Below are positions 6,038-7,068 of a stretch of DNA of 7,068 bases, one piece after another; position 1 is the first letter of the stretch, and each line of letters opens with the position of its first letter. This stretch comes from a candidate division CSSED10-310 bacterium (GTDB lineage: Bacteria; CSSED10-310; JAFGDC01): positions 1 to 7,068 of the forward strand of contig JAFGDC010000007.1 in assembly GCA_016932295.1 (NCBI GenBank), in the 5' to 3' direction. The translations under genes were made by a program, and so were the position numbers. The notes under the pieces are model-generated. The model searched no databases, was not told where the DNA came from, and was given only the letters and a program-made list of their open reading frames with translations.

Positions 6038-7068
6038 GCCGGTTCGACGCAGCCTGGGATTACCCCGATTCCCCCATTTCACCGCGGCCGCCGAGACGTT
6101 GGCCGATGTCCTGGCATCGGATACGGAGCGACGGCACCGTCCGATGGCACCAGGCACCGGACAACCAGGGCTGATTTTTCGTTTCGCCGACGCGGTGGAG
6201 CGGATCCTGTTTATTGGCGACCTGCATCCCACCTCGCAGACACAGGACAACCTCCAGGTGCTGCTTGAACCGGTCTGGAACGACCTGCTCTCGGGGCGGC
6301 TCGGTCTCGTGATCCTGGGTGATTTCACCCACCCGGGCGACGGCGACATGACCGATATGAAGCCTTCCATACACCTCTTCACCGATCTTCTCGCACCGCT
6401 GAAAGTGATGTTTCCGGACAGGGTGGCACTGCTTCGTGGCGATCATGAATCCGTCGGCAGTCCCTTCGGATTGGATTTCGGCAAGGCCGCTGGCGGCATT
6501 CCGGCTCGATCCGCCGGTGACAATCTGCTTGAGATGATTACAGATGGCGTCATCTGGATGTTCGCACCACAACAACCAGCACACCTGGAACAGGATGACG
6601 AGTACGCCGGGTTGTGGGACCTCTCCCCCACCGCGGAACGCTACTGCCTGAAAGGTAACCGGCTCCTGGCCAAAGGCTATGAGGGGCGGTGGTACGATTT
6701 CAGTCACCTGGAACCAGGCTCGACTGAAATCGAGATGGTTTTCCGTAATCAGGACAATCCATTGGACATTCGCACATTGCGCCCTCGTCTTGAAAACGAC
6801 GTGATTCACTTCATGGTGTCGGGCGACTGCGACTACGACGGCTGCCGCTGCACCATGGTGCTTAACCAGAGTAAACTGTTCGGTGCCGCCGTCGCCGCCG
6901 TCGCCGGAAACGACTTCCCATCCTTCCTGCAAGCCCGGGTGTATGATCGCCTGCCCTTGATCGCCACCGGCAAGTCTTTCATCGCCAATCATGCCGCGCC
7001 CCCATGGCAACTGAACGATACCCCCAGGCCTCCCAACGGCATCGACGAACTGCTTGAACTGCAACCAC
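6024..7068 (+). CDS. PPP-like metallophosphoesterase, C-terminus beyond right edge
   Basis: Partial gene; 348 codons are visible with no stop. The N-terminal half carries the dimetal phosphoesterase motifs in order and at usual spacing: FIGDLH (64-68, Asp66 and His68 as metal ligands), VILGDFTHPGDGD (96-108, Asp100) and LLRGDHES (136-143, His141 as catalytic His). The last resembles the PPP serine/threonine phosphatase motif RGNHE with Asp replacing the metal-ligand Asn; FIGDLH lacks the following Gly (GDLHP). The later metal-binding His motifs are not obvious in the visible part. Residues 260-285 are distinctive, with SGDCDYDGCRC (266-276) and then MVLNQSKLFGAA, which I do not recognise. Substrate (phosphoprotein, nucleotide or other) is unknown. 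The ATG at 6024 has GAGGA 5 nt upstream and overlaps the DUF2804 gene by 14 nt, so the two form one unit. The opposite strand is also open over most of this length but shows no family motifs. Confidence 0.8.
   Translation, partial: MPGGEPVRRSLGLPRFPHFTAAAETLADVLASDTERRHRPMAPGTGQPGLIFRFADAVERILFIGDLHPTSQTQDNLQVLLEPVWNDLLSGRLGLVILGDFTHPGDGDMTDMKPSIHLFTDLLAPLKVMFPDRVALLRGDHESVGSPFGLDFGKAAGGIPARSAGDNLLEMITDGVIWMFAPQQPAHLEQDDEYAGLWDLSPTAERYCLKGNRLLAKGYEGRWYDFSHLEPGSTEIEMVFRNQDNPLDIRTLRPRLENDVIHFMVSGDCDYDGCRCTMVLNQSKLFGAAVAAVAGNDFPSFLQARVYDRLPLIATGKSFIANHAAPPWQLNDTPRPPNGIDELLELQP

Noticed and set aside
6887..6905. Short direct repeat GCCGCCGTC in tandem
   Set aside because: It encodes Ala-Ala-Val twice inside the phosphoesterase and is explained by GC-rich codon use; it is too short to call a repeat element.
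6060..7064. Long open frame (334 codons) on the minus strand at the right end
   Set aside because: The plus strand of the same stretch carries ordered phosphoesterase motifs (GDLH, GDxxH, RGDHE), a good ribosome binding site and coupling to the gene before it. The minus-strand product has no recognisable motifs and is a GC-rich shadow.

Overview
This GC-rich window (upper 50s per cent G+C by eye) is densely coded and comes from a Gram-negative-type bacterium. It carries secG of the proteobacterial/acidobacterial style (motifs LLQTGKGSD and GGGGSQTLFGG) followed directly by a tRNA-Leu(GAG), the order known in Escherichia coli (secG-leuU). I cannot place it in a phylum: the rest of the secG neighbourhood is unlike E. 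coli, and nothing here is a taxonomic marker.

Layout. Two transcription units diverge from a gap of about 160 bp (4263-4425). Leftward, on the minus strand, four tightly packed genes run to the window edge: a radical SAM/SPASM-type enzyme (3102-4262), a homologue of M2/M3-type zinc metallopeptidases that has lost its zinc site (1615-3105), a Cof-type HAD phosphatase (771-1622) and a GT-C-like membrane glycosyltransferase cut by the left edge (1-755). The junctions are a 4-nt ATGA overlap, an 8-nt overlap and a 15-nt gap, so they look like one translationally coupled operon. Rightward, on the plus strand, are secG (4426-4890, TTG start), tRNA-Leu(GAG) (4905-4988), a Rho-independent terminator (4997-5030), a DUF2804-family protein (5039-6037) and a PPP-like metallophosphoesterase that overlaps it by 14 nt and runs off the right edge (6024-7068).

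How the parts may work together. secG and the tRNA are housekeeping genes (protein export and translation). DUF2804 plus the phosphoesterase form a two-gene unit of unknown purpose. The leftward operon is the most unusual part: a radical SAM enzyme is coupled to a pseudo-peptidase in which the HExGH-type motif reads QAFGE and the expected downstream Glu ligand is Lys. A phosphatase and a membrane sugar transferase follow. An attractive but unproven reading is a modification pathway in which the dead peptidase fold binds or presents a peptide or protein to the radical SAM enzyme. No obvious precursor peptide gene is present; the only candidate is a weak 25-codon ORF overlapping the start of the radical SAM gene.
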